From Polytrichum commune (taxonomy: Eukaryota > Streptophyta > Polytrichopsida > Polytrichales > Polytrichaceae): 64,000 bases of DNA. Below, piece after piece: positions 25,589 to 36,260 of this stretch. Numbering within the stretch: position 1 is the stretch's first letter; every line of letters begins with the position of its first letter. Below the pieces are notes generated by a model. The model saw only the letters and a list, made by a program, of their open reading frames with translations, did no database searches and was not told the origin of the DNA. The DNA lies in the NCBI GenBank assembly GCA_950295325.1, contig OX485803.1, positions 35,851,554 through 35,915,553 on the forward strand, given 5' to 3'. A program made the translations under genes and the position numbers.

Positions 25589-25734
25589 ACTAAGAGGCTG
25601 TATTATACTTCATTTGGACCTACAAGATCACATATGAATGTCTCCTTGTACCAAAGCTCTCCCCAATGATAGAAGACTTTACTTGGAAGTTGGAAATGCT
25701 CCCTTGTTACCTTTGGAATGGATACTTGAAGCTT
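25589..25734. other. short spacer
   Basis: No feature seen between the G tract and the degenerate minisatellite. Confidence 0.4.
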
Positions 25735-25985
25735 TCAACTCAAGGGCTTGAGAACTTGTGCATTTGAGAGCGGAATCTTGAGAATGTGAGGAACTTGGAT
25801 ATTTGGGAACTTGAGAACTCAAAACGTGGACACTTGAAGGATTTTGGAAACCGAAATATTTTGGGACTTGTGATAATTGTGAAGAGTATTGGAAATTGAG
25901 ATACTTTGAGACTTGAGACAAATGTGACGGACTTTAGAAATTGAGAGACTTGGAAACTTGAGGCAATTGTGAAGCATTTTTGGAG
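25735..25985. repeat. degenerate minisatellite, 45-55 bp period
   Basis: Successive units begin with ACTTGAGA/ACTTGTGA (about 25809, 25864, 25910, 25955) followed by AATTGTGAAG and TTGGAAATTGAGA variants. Read on the minus strand the units give a repetitive SQVPKY-type peptide. That is a by-product of the tandem repeat and not evidence for a gene. Confidence 0.7.
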
Positions 25986-26816
25986 GCGGTTAAGGACACA
26001 TGGAGACAGGAAAGAAGTTAAGGTTCAACACCAAATCAAAAATTGAAGTCTACCATGCAAGAACTTGAGAAATAAAGCAAAAAGAGAATTTAAATTGTTA
26101 CATAATCGATCGATCAAACCGGATCAATTTCAAGGAAAGGTACTTTAAACATTAAATTGTTTTTTGATCACATGGATCACTTGAAAGAGATTTCTCAAGG
26201 AATTGACCAATTGGATCAACTTAGAATAAATTCCTTGAAGAGTTGATCAACCGATTCAAATAAGCAACCCACAATTCGCGATCCAAATCATGGATGTGCA
26301 AATAGGAAATGACTCGATCGTAATTACATGAGATATTCAAATCATGAGGCATGGGTGCCTTAATTGGTTACCAAGATATGTGACACCTTCACATAAGAAA
26401 TTGAGAAGACAAGGCTAGATTAAATACCATAATCAAGACACCTAGATTTGAGGCCGCATCATTAAAAGCGTGATATAAGGGGTCGAATTGGTATGGGCAA
26501 ATAACAAGGGGATTCTTGGACCAATGCTAGTTGATGATTAGTGTAACGTGTCTTAGCTTCAAAGTATGTGGCTTTGATGCAATCATGGCAACTCGTGAGT
26601 TGAAATCTCAAAATCAAAATATTTTATTTTTCTTCCCCTTCCCCAAGTGTTTGTACTAATTTGTTCAATGGGTGATATAGCTAGGACATATTGCTACCAA
26701 TATATTTGTGGACAAATATCATACTCTCTATGAGTGATGCTATGAAATAGGAATCTTACTATGATGGTGAGCACCACCTTGGCTACTATAAAATAAAATG
26801 ATGAAACGTCCATTAC
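25986..26816. other. intergenic DNA, no feature seen
   Basis: Short repeated words such as GATCAA and TTGATC cluster around 26100-26280. No gene or mobile element boundary is visible. Confidence 0.4.
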
Positions 26817-26819
26817 TTA

Positions 26820-27317
26820 GGGTCATTTCACACACGAGCCAAGAGCCATGACCATGAAATTGTGAGAACCCAAAAGAAAGTGTCCAAAGGCCGTCCCCAC
26901 ACACCTCCAAAATCATGTAGTGTGGTCACGGACCCTCAAGTGGAGTGTGAAGCCACATGTGACCGGGCCCTCAACCAAATGATACTTCAACAAATTTCTA
27001 TTCATGCAGGCCTCACCCATGATAAAGTAGACTAGATCGACGGTTGTGAGCGTTCGGAGTGCCATAGTCTCTTGGTTTTGTGTTAGGCCTACCTCCATGA
27101 GGTGGTTTTTGAAAATAGTCCAAGTGACCATGAAACATGATCCATTCGGTGCCATGTAGGAATCCATGTAGACTTTACATCCATCTTGCATTCACATACT
27201 CGGTTGGTCCCTCAAGTGTAGTGTGAGGCGAACTTGGACCGGCTCCGCCTTTCCCACCAATGAGAGTGCTTGAAGTGCAACGGTCATGGGCTCTCAGTCT
27301 CATATGTGAAGTGGCCG
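26820..27317. mobile_element. Harbinger-like MITE, about 498 bp, worn
   Basis: Left end GGGTCATTTCACACACGAGC then AGCCATGACC; the right end in reverse complement reads CGGCCACTTCACATATGAGA then AGCCCATGACC. The left flank is TTA (26817-26819) and the right is TAA (27318-27320), consistent with a decayed TTA-type site. It resembles the element at 28502 in its terminal design. An open frame of 92 residues inside is not recognisable. Confidence 0.65.
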
Positions 27318-27320
27318 TAA

Positions 27321-28164
27321 GGTAAATGTTATGTAGCTCCGTCTATTGAGGAATTGGGTTGCATGATAGATTGGGTAAGTATCAATGATTGGTCTTGGGA
27401 ATTAGTGTAGATGTGTGGACCATACCATATCTAGGTTACACTATGTTCGGTGGAGCAATCATGATAAATTAAAATAGCCTATTCATGAGCCCGTCCCTTG
27501 AGAGCCGTTCGTGTATATTCAATTCATTGTTGTGGCCAAAGTGATGATCACCATCACAAGAATTTTCTCATTCCACGAAATCACTTGGATAGAATGTGAC
27601 ATTCGTTCCAAATATACTATTAATGATGATGATAATAAAATTTTATTGATTTCGTCCATTTGAAATTAAAATATTGGCAAATAAGATTCCATTTTGGAAA
27701 AAATATTATATTTTGAGATTTGAGATCGATAATTTGAAGAAGAATTTTTTTTTTCAAATAAAATAAAATACATTGCTCGGAAAGGAGACACTAACCTATA
27801 ATGCTACTTGGCAAAGTCCGATACACTATAAGACAAACATGCTCACATCAATATAAAGACGGGGAGAGGGAATTATCGTATATGAATGACATAAAGCGAT
27901 GAAATAGTATGCAACCCGGAGGTTGCTATTTTCAATCGACATGACTCTGGAATCATCTTCCAAGACCTTGAATTAGTGTACTCAAAATCAATTTAGATGA
28001 ATCGGCAACAAACCTATAGGGGAGCAAGGTTCTTATGTTGGATGAATAAGGGGTACACTCGTACACAATAGTTCCCTCTCTCCATCATAGTTTTTATTTT
28101 CTTTCTTTGTTGCAAGAGTTTACAAAATACACCAAATTTTGGTAAAAGTAGGGTACATAACAAT
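27321..28164. other. intergenic DNA, no feature seen
   Basis: AT-rich, with no coding signal or element ends recognised. Confidence 0.4.
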
Positions 28165-28400
28165 GCTCGGGGAGACCCAACGATTAGTTACAGATGAATT
28201 GGTTGAGTTTGAGAAATAATAAATGGTTGAAGTTGGAGACTTCATGATAATTAGCGATCGTTTTAGAAGAATCTATGGAAGAATATTCTCCAATCGAATG
28301 AAAGCAAAACCGGAAGATGTCAACATGTAACCGGTTGAATTTAGAATCACTAGGATCTTGACCAACTATATATGCCCAAAAACTTCCCAAGCACTGTGCT
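28165..28400 (-). repeat. repeat family A, uninterrupted copy
   Basis: A diverged copy of the arm of the adjoining inverted repeat. It keeps intact the two sites that are interrupted next door, including GCAAAACCGGAAGATGTC at about 28307-28324. It serves as an internal empty-site reference for the nested insertions. Confidence 0.8.
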
Positions 28401-28501
28401 AAACATTTGAGCTTTGCAAACCTATGTCTGGGGAGAACCGGTGGTTAGTTACAAATGAACCGGTTGAGTTTGAAGAATAACTAGTTGAAGTTGGAGAATT
28501 A

Positions 28502-29030
28502 GGGCCGCTTTACACCTAGAGGCCAGGCCAATTCGTTGTGTAAGAGGCTTGAAATCATCACTTGTGATTGGCCAAAAGGTTGAAATCAGCCCCAACCCCT
28601 TTACACCTAGAGGCCGGGCCGATTTGATGGTATGAATTTTTTAATCGAAAAATGGCATGGTATGACACAGCCCGAGCGCGTTGATTTGGGTGCACCCAAA
28701 ATGGAGGGCCAATTCTTGGCCTCGAGGCCAATGTCACATTTCAATAAAGAAAACTTAAAATATGATTTTTCTCAGTGAACCATATCCATTGGATTATGTG
28801 GAAATATGAACGGCTCTATGCTAGATTATGCTAGATCCATTGGATTATGCTAGATTTATTGAATCGGCCTAGCTTCTTGGCCCTAAGGCCTTTACATATG
28901 GAAAAATTGGCCCCCATCATAATCTTATTACAATGTGTAGTTGAGGCCGGCCTCCAACCCAAAAAGGGCTTAAATTTCATGCAATTGACCTCAAGGGGAA
29001 TTAACCCGGCCTCTAGGTGTAAAGCGGCCC
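28502..29030. mobile_element. PIF/Harbinger-type MITE, 529 bp, TTA target duplication
   Basis: Terminal inverted repeats GGGCCGCTTTACACCTAGAG plus GCC and GGCCTCTAGGTGTAAAGC plus GGCCC are perfect over 23 bp. TTA lies at both flanks (28499-28501 and 29031-29033). Removing the element and one TTA restores a continuous repeat-A sequence (agttggagaattaggagaatg). There is no transposase, so it is non-autonomous. A second internal copy of the end motif (TTTACACCTAGAGGCCGGGC, near 28600) suggests an internal duplication of the left end. Confidence 0.9.
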
Positions 29031-29105
29031 TTAGGAGAATGACCGACCATTTTAGATGAATCTATAAAAGAATATACCTCAAACGAATGAAAGAAGCAAA
29101 ACCGA

Positions 29106-30519
29106 CAGTGTATATGTTTGACAAAGCTTTTGCAAGTTTTTCTCTTTTGACACGCAAAAACTTGCACAAAAAAAATGCACGTCAATTGACACGCACAATC
29201 TAGAAATTGACACGTACTGTGACTTGTGAAGAAAAAAACCACATGTCAATTGACACACTAGAAATTGAAATGACACGTTTTACTTGAGTACTATAAAGTG
29301 CAGCTCAAGTATCCGGAAAACATAACCCATAACAGTAGGAGAACTTCCTACACTCACTCACATACTTAAGTTCAACTTTGCTCTTGCAATTTCCTTTGTA
29401 ACCAAGAGCTAAGACGGTGATCGGAGAGCGAGACTAACTAGGAACATGGCGAGGCAAATGTTTGTATCACCGTGGTGCTTGCACATCCTCCACTCCATAT
29501 GAGTTTTTTCTTGCTTCCAACCAATATGAGTTTTTCTTGCTTTCAACCAAAGTTGTTTTGAGCAATTCCCTTTGAATCGCAAAGCTCCCATGTGGAAAGC
29601 ATATGAATCCCTTTGAGCTTTCTTGGAGCTGGAGAGGCTTCTTATTGCAAAAATGACGCAGAAGTGGCACGAAGATCAGCGCCTGCTTTCGGTTAGGATT
29701 GATTGTAGCGCACTTTGTTCCAAAGTGAATTGTTCTGTTGGGATAATTAACCCGTACTTATGAAGTTGTGATTGTGTGGTTGCTTTCCACTTCCCTTGCC
29801 TCTCTGGAAACACCTAGAACCAATTAATTCCCAACGATAATCAATATTCCTTCTTGTAACAACCTTTTGTTGGCCAGCGCACTATAAGTGTTTCTATATT
29901 TCACAATTCCAATTCAGAGACCTAGATCAGACCTCACCAATTGAACGACTTTTTATTTTTATTTTTTTACCACTAAAGGATATAATATGCTTCAAGAGGA
30001 TATCGGTTGATATTGATTGTTCAACAGATAGGTATATAGATAAATAGATACATTCAACTAGAATCAAGCAAAGGGAGGAGCATACGTAATTGTGAGCCTC
30101 AGAGCCTCCGTACCGAAGTGCAAGAGAGTCACCCATGTTGATCACCTTTGAGAGATTATGTCCGTTGCTTTTGGCAGTAGAGATAGCAGAGTCTGGCTGC
30201 AGATTCAGAAGCAAAAAGTGGAGAAAGACGCCTAAATTCAAGGCTCTTGACTTCTTTTCTATATGTCGTGCATTTCTCTCTAATCGCATTGCATAAGTCG
30301 AAAGGCATATGTGTTGAAGCCTGAAAGTTACAAATCAAGTTTGTTTTTTATTATTCAAAATATTAGTTTTCTAAAATATTGTGTAAGCCAAAAATTGAGA
30401 TGACATTTTGGAATAAAATGTAGATGTCAATTGACATTCATTTTTGTTTTTGAAAACATCACGTGACACTTTGGATTTGAAGTTGAATGTCACATGAAAT
30501 TTGTCAAACATACACACTG
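29106..30519. mobile_element. non-autonomous hAT-type element, 1414 bp, with captured gene fragment
   Basis: The ends are CAGTGTATATGTTTGACAAA (left) and, in reverse complement, CAGTGTGTATGTTTGACAAA (right): 19 of 20 match. Flanks are AAAACCGA (29098-29105) and AAAACCGG (30520-30527), an 8-bp duplication with one change; the paralogous repeat at 28310 shows the unoccupied AAAACCGG site. Both subterminal regions are packed with TGTCA/TGACA words, including TGTCAATTGACA at both ends, as expected of hAT transposase-binding repeats. There is no transposase gene. A TATA-like TATAAAG lies at about 29292 inside the left end. The interior carries, on the minus strand, two exon-like pieces of a SAC phosphatase gene (29766-30145). 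Confidence 0.9.
29766..30145 (-). pseudogene. captured SAC-domain phosphoinositide phosphatase fragment (two exons, one intron)
   Basis: Read on the minus strand, 30145-30086 encodes MGDSLALRYGGSEAHN followed by Y. A 272-bp intron (30085-29814) starts GTATGC and ends TTCTAG. Then 29813-29766 encodes VFPERQGKWKATTQSQ, in the same frame across the junction. Together they match, in order, the conserved stretch of plant SAC1-5 (FIG4-like) phosphoinositide phosphatases that reads, in general form, MGDTLA.QYGGS.AHNKVF then ERRG.WKA.TQSQ. The family acts on phosphatidylinositol phosphates at endomembranes. Here only about 36 residues remain, the catalytic Cx5R motif is absent and the flanking frames do not continue the domain, so it cannot make an enzyme. 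Retention of the intron implies DNA-level capture by the surrounding hAT-type element. The family match is from memory. Confidence 0.8.
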
Positions 30520-30719
30520 AAAACCGGAAGATGTCAACATGTAACCGGTTGGATTTAGAATCACTAGGATCTTGACCAACCATATATGCCCCAAAACTAA
30601 CTTCCCGGGTACTGCTACATAAGCAGGCTCTATTGACCTAAGGGTTGAACTTCACTGGATGGATGATATGCTTATCTATTCATGGTCATGGCTCGTGCTT
30701 TGTGACCATGTTCAAGAAA

Positions 30720-31560
30720 AATAGTACGTTCTCATTAGATTGGTATAGCACCACGTAACTCCGAATAGATAATTAACGCCACTAATCGAGATAATTAGAA
30801 CGTCTAAGCCTACGGTCATGCACGATTGGTGGAATCACGGGTTCACTAAGCACTTTCCGTTACGAAACTTAATGTCATCCAAGATAAGTGTATCATCCAT
30901 CCAGTGCCCGGGAAGTGTTTCGGCATAGTGGCTCAAGATCCAAGTGATTCTAAACCCAGCCGCTTCCATGTTGACATCTTCCGGTTTTGCTTTATTTATT
31001 TGAGGTATATTCCTCTATAGATTCCTCTAGAACAATGGGTCCTTCTCCGGAAGTCTCCAAGTTCTACCCGGACATAGTTTCACAACATGCCCATGATTAT
31101 GACCTTGATTATTGAGGAAGGGGACTACACTAAATATCATATCTATTGTCACATGGTATTTTATGCCACTTTGGTAACTTCCTCTAATCACACTTCTTGT
31201 GAGTAAGTTTAGTACAAGTTTGTCATCCCCAACTTGAATTTTCCATAGTTAAATACTCATAATCTTGGTGTATTCGACATTCCAACGTTTCTATATATAA
31301 TGAAGCATTGTTTTGAATGGTTGAAAGTTGGATGAAATTTCACTTAGTAAGCGACAATAATCACAACATTGTGAATCTATCTATGATGCCCAAAGCGTTT
31401 GTTTCCAAGGAACGGCAAGTGATGTTAGGTTTACATTGAGTGTTCATAACACTACACAGGCGGTTACAATTAGTGTTGAGCAAGACAAATAGGAATTGGT
31501 GACACTAATTACAACAATTAGTGTGTTGTTATTAGTAATATGGGTGATGTGCTCCCTATC
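30720..31560. repeat. dispersed repeat family B, copy 1
   Basis: Collinear with 51550-52165. Shared words in order include CTCATTA, AACTCC, GATAATTAGA, GACTACA, TAAATAT, ATTTTATG, GGTAACTT, CACTTCTT, ACAATAAT, ACAACATTG, GAATCTAT, CACTACAC and GGCGGT. Its first part overlaps the loop and right arm of the repeat-A foldback. Non-coding; its origin (LTR or other transposon) is not clear. Confidence 0.6.
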
Positions 31561-33955
31561 CCGACTTATCCTTTACGTATGAATAAGTACTATGAAGGAT
31601 ACATTGGACAAAGTAAGTCATGTATACGACAATGCCCGTAACATGAAAGACTTTGAGGGAAGGGATGTGGATGGTAATGCGCTACTCCTTGCGGATGTGG
31701 ACCGTGCTTGTTTTGTTGTTATACGATTGTCATTATAGGCGTAATATGTTATTATACTTATGCGTTAGTTGAGTTATTAGGTTTCATATTAGGAAACAAA
31801 TCAACACTTGTTTTCAAGATTCATAAGTAGCCATATGAACCCCCGAAAAAAAATTAAAAAAAATTAAAAAAATTTGATAGTTTGCTTATAATCTTGGGTC
31901 CCACTATGTGTTATGAGTAGTGCACTTTGCCATGTATGAAATAGACACGCTCCGAAATGAGTCATCAAGTTTCATCTCATGGAGTGCCATATTGTTATCA
32001 CAAACTCACAGAGATAAATATTTTGTGGATCTCCTCTTTCAAGCATACATGCATATCCAAAATTTTCATGTATAGTAATGACAATGGTTGTTTCAAACAC
32101 ATATTCTATCATCACCTCGACTTTATTGTAAGTTGAACCAACATACACAAGACATACACTGATACAAACCCTAATTTTGAAGCAAAAGAAAAACACCAAA
32201 TTGTGAAATCGAAAATATAAAAAAGCGAATGTTGAAGTCGAATGTTAAAATTGGGATGAAACCGCCAATGATGTGATGAGTGCGTCCATATGTGGATGAA
32301 CATGATTTATAACATCGATAAGTGGTGGCTTCATCATGCTAATGTTTGTTGCAATTTCGAATTTCTTAAAATTTTGCGAAAAAAGAAGGAGCGCCGTCTC
32401 AAGAAACCACCGTACCTCAAGTTAGCACGTGACCTATTTCCAATACACATGTAGCCTAGTAGAGCTTACTTATTAACAAGAAAATCTTGACCACTTCAAA
32501 GCCTTCAAGAGCTTCAACCTTGCCTACTAGTCTACAATAGGAAAACCGAAAACGGTGAATGATTGTTACCGGCGCACTAGACTAGGAGTAGAATGATTCT
32601 TTTGTGAACCCAAAATGGTCAGTTGGAAAATTGGTGGCTCAAAAAGGATCCAGTGTAGGTGGGATGCGCTTATCAAACAAATAAGTGTTGTTTCACACCA
32701 CTTGCGATCACTTTTGGGTGCCATTAAGTTAACTATTTTATGTCCATTTGTATGCTAAGTAGGATAGGTTGATGCTCAAATTGGGGAGACTCTACTATAC
32801 AAGTAGGGGTTTCGACTTACTAGACTCTTTGGGGAAAATGTAATTGATTACTTACATGGAATCTTTTTTATGAAACAACTTGCAATCCTCGTCATTTCCT
32901 CTACTCCAGCTCGGAAAAGAATATTGCACAAATTTCAAGCTAGTCTTCTTGGCCGAATCGGCTTATTTTCATCGTTTTCCGTATTTCTACGTTACACCGG
33001 TGTCCTTGCCGCTTGAGCTAACTTGATCCTTGTGCCCATGGTTGGGCTTGAGTTTTAAAGTGACAACTCCAATTAAAAATTAAAACTATAAACTTTACTG
33101 CACTTCTTTGAGTTGGGAAGGAATGGGCAGACGTAAATTTTCCCCGCCCGAACTTTGAGAGGAGGGGTCTCTGCCACAATCGGGGCCAAGGCTCGGGATC
33201 TGCCACCCTCGGGCAGCCCCGCAAATATGTCGCTAGAGCAAGATGTCCACCTCTTTGAGTTGGACCCCTATTATTGTTTGTTACCCAAGGTGAAAACACA
33301 TCTAATTCTATTACAATGTATATATTTTTATTATTTTTTACATATATTCATATTATTTTTTCCTTCTAATCAAATGCCTTAAATTAGCATATAAAAATAC
33401 TCACTTGGGGTGAATAAAGCACAAACTTTTGGGGATCATTGTTTTTACTAAACAACCTTTACTTTGGTATTAGTGATGGGGCCCAGATGAAAGGATAGTG
33501 GGAATTGGGATATACGAATAAACCTCTCATTCATCCGACAAAAAAACCCATAATTGGATGCGTTCCCAAAGTTACTATTCGAAAGTTGATTTCACATCAT
33601 AATTAGTCCACTTAGATTATTTGAGGTTAATGAGCAACAACCCTATGAGGTATTGAGGCCTTAAAGCAATACTTTTATAAAAAAAATAAAAATAAAAATC
33701 TATTTCAAGCATGTGAAATACCTTAGAAAATCTTCGATAAACTCCATACCTTAGTAGTCTACATAAAATTTTAGAAAATAATATATTCAAATGCAACCTA
33801 CCAATATTCACAAAGTTGATTTTAGACCAAAAAAAAAAAAACAAGCATGTTGTTCTATATTGGGGGGGGGGGAGTCCATTGATGTTGGATTGCTAAGGGA
33901 TAATTAACACAAATACAACCTTATTGTGGGTGAGAGTCTTTTGTGAAATGAAGGT
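31561..33955. other. intergenic DNA; diverged repeat near 33.1 kb
   Basis: No supported gene. A stretch at 33145-33225 (AGGGGTCTCTGCCACAATC and CCCTCGGGCAGCCCC) is related to 34320-34390 (AGGGGCCTTTGACAAGATC and CCCTTGGGCAACCCC), so another dispersed repeat is present twice. A G11 tract lies at 33862-33872. The DNA around 33637-34240 is flanked by inverted words (GGTATTGAGG near 33645 and CCTCAATACC near 34222). Confidence 0.45.
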
Positions 33956-34016
33956 AAACGGACACTCTATTCACGCCGGCCCCTAAAAGGGACCGGAGTT
34001 TCTATCTATCTATCTA
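33956..34016 (+). mobile_element. 5'-truncated retroposon with (CTAT)n tail, copy 2
   Basis: A 61-bp insertion flanked by a clear duplication, GAAATGAAGGT (33945-33955 and 34018-34028), plus a matching T before it. It contains the same GGACACTCTATTCACGCC word, CCGGCCCCT-AAA-AGGGACCGG hairpin and CTAT tail as 3007-3122, with a single base difference over about 58 bp, but it starts 55 bp further in. The different 5' break with the same 3' end fits incomplete reverse transcription. Confidence 0.88.
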
Positions 34017-34028
34017 TGAAATGAAGGT

Positions 34029-34519
34029 GTTGTGAGTCCCTTTTTTGTAGATCACTTCTTACACCGACACATTGAGCGGATAGGTCCCCCAATAGGCATT
34101 GTGATTGGCCAAAGTTGGTGCTCTTCTAAAAGTGTTCTTGTATCTTTCTTACACTCACTTGTTGGTGGTTAAAAGAATAAAATAAAGGTAGTGTGGAAAG
34201 ATATATTTATACTTTAAGACCTCAATACCTTAAGGGTCATGTGTTTATGTTGGATGGGTGAGAGGTATGCTTGTATACGATAATTCCCTCGGTGGATGAT
34301 AACCTCCCATGTGCAAACATTTAGTGGAGGGGCCTTTGACAAGATCAGGGTTGGGACCTGCAACTTGTGACCCTTGGGCAACCCCCAAAAATAAATTTCA
34401 AGCCCCCGCTAAAATTGTTGCATGTGTAGCCCGACTTCAAAAAAAAAGTTACCCTTGCATTCTTGAAAATTGTTTTCTCCACAAAGCCCATATTGAGTGC
34501 ACCTCGCCTTCAAGGCCCA

Positions 34520-34552
<33 letters not shown>

Positions 34553-35522
34553 GTTTCACTTCCACTTAATAAATAAGAAGTTGACTAAAATATAATTCCA
34601 GAGGTGAAACCATCAATAAAGCATGTAATTAACTTGAAAATTAAAAAAGTATAAAATTCCCATTAGCATCGAGGCTACGATTTTTGTGACTTACCATTTG
34701 AAAGGGCTTTGTCATTCTAAATTTGAACTTAAAATAAATAAATGTGATAATTTTAGCATAGTCATTTAATCATATTTTAATTAATGCCTTCTCCTTACAC
34801 AAGTATTCATACACAATCAAACTAATTAAGCATAATTAAGCACAAGGCCTAAGTTTCTACAAGTATTCATATACATTTGAACTAATTAAGCCTAATCAAG
34901 TGCAAGTAAGCACATTTAACCTAATTAAGCATGTGAAGCCTAAATAGCTCGTACTATAGTTTGACTGACTCCAAGTATGAGCTAAGTAAAATGCTAGACG
35001 TTGGATTCTTACAAGCTCTTAATCTTCATGATGTTATCAAAAATTCCATTTCATGAATTATATAACATAGAAAACTAAAGGGACATTGAGGTAGGTAGGC
35101 CCTCAAACAAACAATGACCTTAAATTAGCATACATGTACATATCAAAGCCTAAAATGCCCATACCAACTTACAACATGTTCAACATTATCAATACATACC
35201 CATGTCATTTAAACAAAATAGGCTTCCACGTGTCCTCATAATCATCATTTTAGAGGAGCTCTCTCCCTGGGATCTCTCGTTTAAAGTTTTTGCACCTCTC
35301 CAACTCTTCTACATGGGAATTACTATGAATACCTCACAATCTTTGATCGATCAAGATCTTAGTCTCAACTATTTCTATGTAAAGCGTTGTGTGTTGTAAG
35401 ATATTACTTTTGATTATAGATCCCACATTTTATAGAGGTCATATAGAGTGAACGACTGGGACATGTAAAAAAAACTACTCCCCTCTAAAATAATGTTACC
35501 CAATTTAACACTCCTTATGTTA
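34029..35522. other. intergenic DNA with an (AT)n tract
   Basis: No gene is supported. An (AT)n tract lies at 34529-34554. Around 34790-34930 the words ACTAATTAAGC and AAGTATTCAT recur at short intervals, a local duplication. Confidence 0.45.
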
Positions 35523-35915
35523 GTGATCAGTGTACAATGTGGCCCCATGCTAGGATCACATTTTCATTCGGTTGGGCCTCGCCCCTCTCACACCTCCTTC
35601 ACTGCCCGGTCTTCCTGCCCACACATGCATGGGAACTCTTCCTCGTTGGGAACCAATGTGACAATACCCGGTAAAGAATTACAAACATTCAAGTTGACAT
35701 CAGTTCCATTATTCCCAAGTTAATTGATAGAGTTCCTTCACATGCCAAAGAAGCTCAATGACTTAAGTAACCGGGTATTGTCACATTGGTTCCCAACGAG
35801 GAAGAGTTCCCATGCAGGTGTGGGCAGGTTGACCGGGCAATGAAGGAGGCGTGAGATAGGCGGGACCCAGCCGAATGAAGATGCGATCTAGCCCGGGGCG
35901 TACAATGTGTGATCA
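35523..35915. repeat. long hairpin (foldback) with near-identical inner arms
   Basis: The left arm (35523-35672) and right arm (35770-35915) are reverse complements around a loop of about 97 nt. The inner part is almost perfect: CCTGCCCACAC, one mismatch, TGCATGGGAACTCTTCCTCG, then TTGGGAACCAATGTGACAAT and ACCCGGT, about 58 paired positions. The outer arms carry many mismatches and small indels (from GTGATCA to TGATCA). No target duplication was found. It is either a foldback transposon or an inverted duplication able to yield a long double-stranded RNA. Confidence 0.85.
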
Positions 35916-36029
35916 ATGATCATGCTTTCAAAAGTAGACCTTGAACACTTCAAAAGTTATTCACTTACTTGAAGGTGAAATACGGGCGAATTGAATTGCT
36001 ATTGTTTGTAGTTCTTCCCCTTCTGGCAA

Positions 36030-36260
36030 TCAGTGTCCGGGGAGATTCTCGGGCATCACCGGTCAAGATCCTAGTGATCCCAAGTGTAACTGGTTACATG
36101 TTGTGATCCTTCGGGTGGTTTGTTTGTTTGTTTGTTCATTCGAGGTACATTCCCAGAGATTCCTCTGAAATGATGGGTAAATTTTCCTGAAGTCTTGAAC
36201 TTCAGCCAGTTATGCCTGAAGCTCAACCGAATTGTCTGTAACTAGCGGTCGGCGGTTCTC
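36030..36260 (+). repeat. repeat family A, distant copy
   Basis: Same order of words as the 31-kb arm: GGTCAAGATCCTAGTGAT, AACTGGTTACATGTTG, TTCATTCGAGGTACATTC, AGATTCCTCTGAAATGATGG, CAACCGAATTGTCTGTAACT and a GGCGGTTCTC end. It is uninterrupted at both sites that carry insertions in the 28-30 kb copy. A TTTG microsatellite run lies inside. Confidence 0.75.

Larger units (their letters stand above)
28420..31075. repeat. repeat family A inverted-repeat element with two nested insertions
   Basis: The left arm (28420-30690, minus sense) and right arm (about 30880-31075, plus sense) match in inverted orientation: ACTTCCCGGG, ATGGATGATA, GATCxxAGTGATTCTAAA, ATGTTGACATCTTCCGG and GATTCCTCTAGAA-type words occur in the same order. 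The left arm is split by a MITE (28502-29030) and a hAT-type element (29106-30519); without them it is about 330 bp. A 40-bp extra segment also sits inside the left arm near 30615-30655. The loop holds sequence related to a repeat at 51.5 kb. Further copies lie at 28165 and 36030. Confidence 0.75.

Noticed and set aside
25679..25921. Minus-strand 80-residue frame with SQVPKY-like repeats
   Set aside because: Explained by the degenerate minisatellite beneath it; no start or domain evidence.
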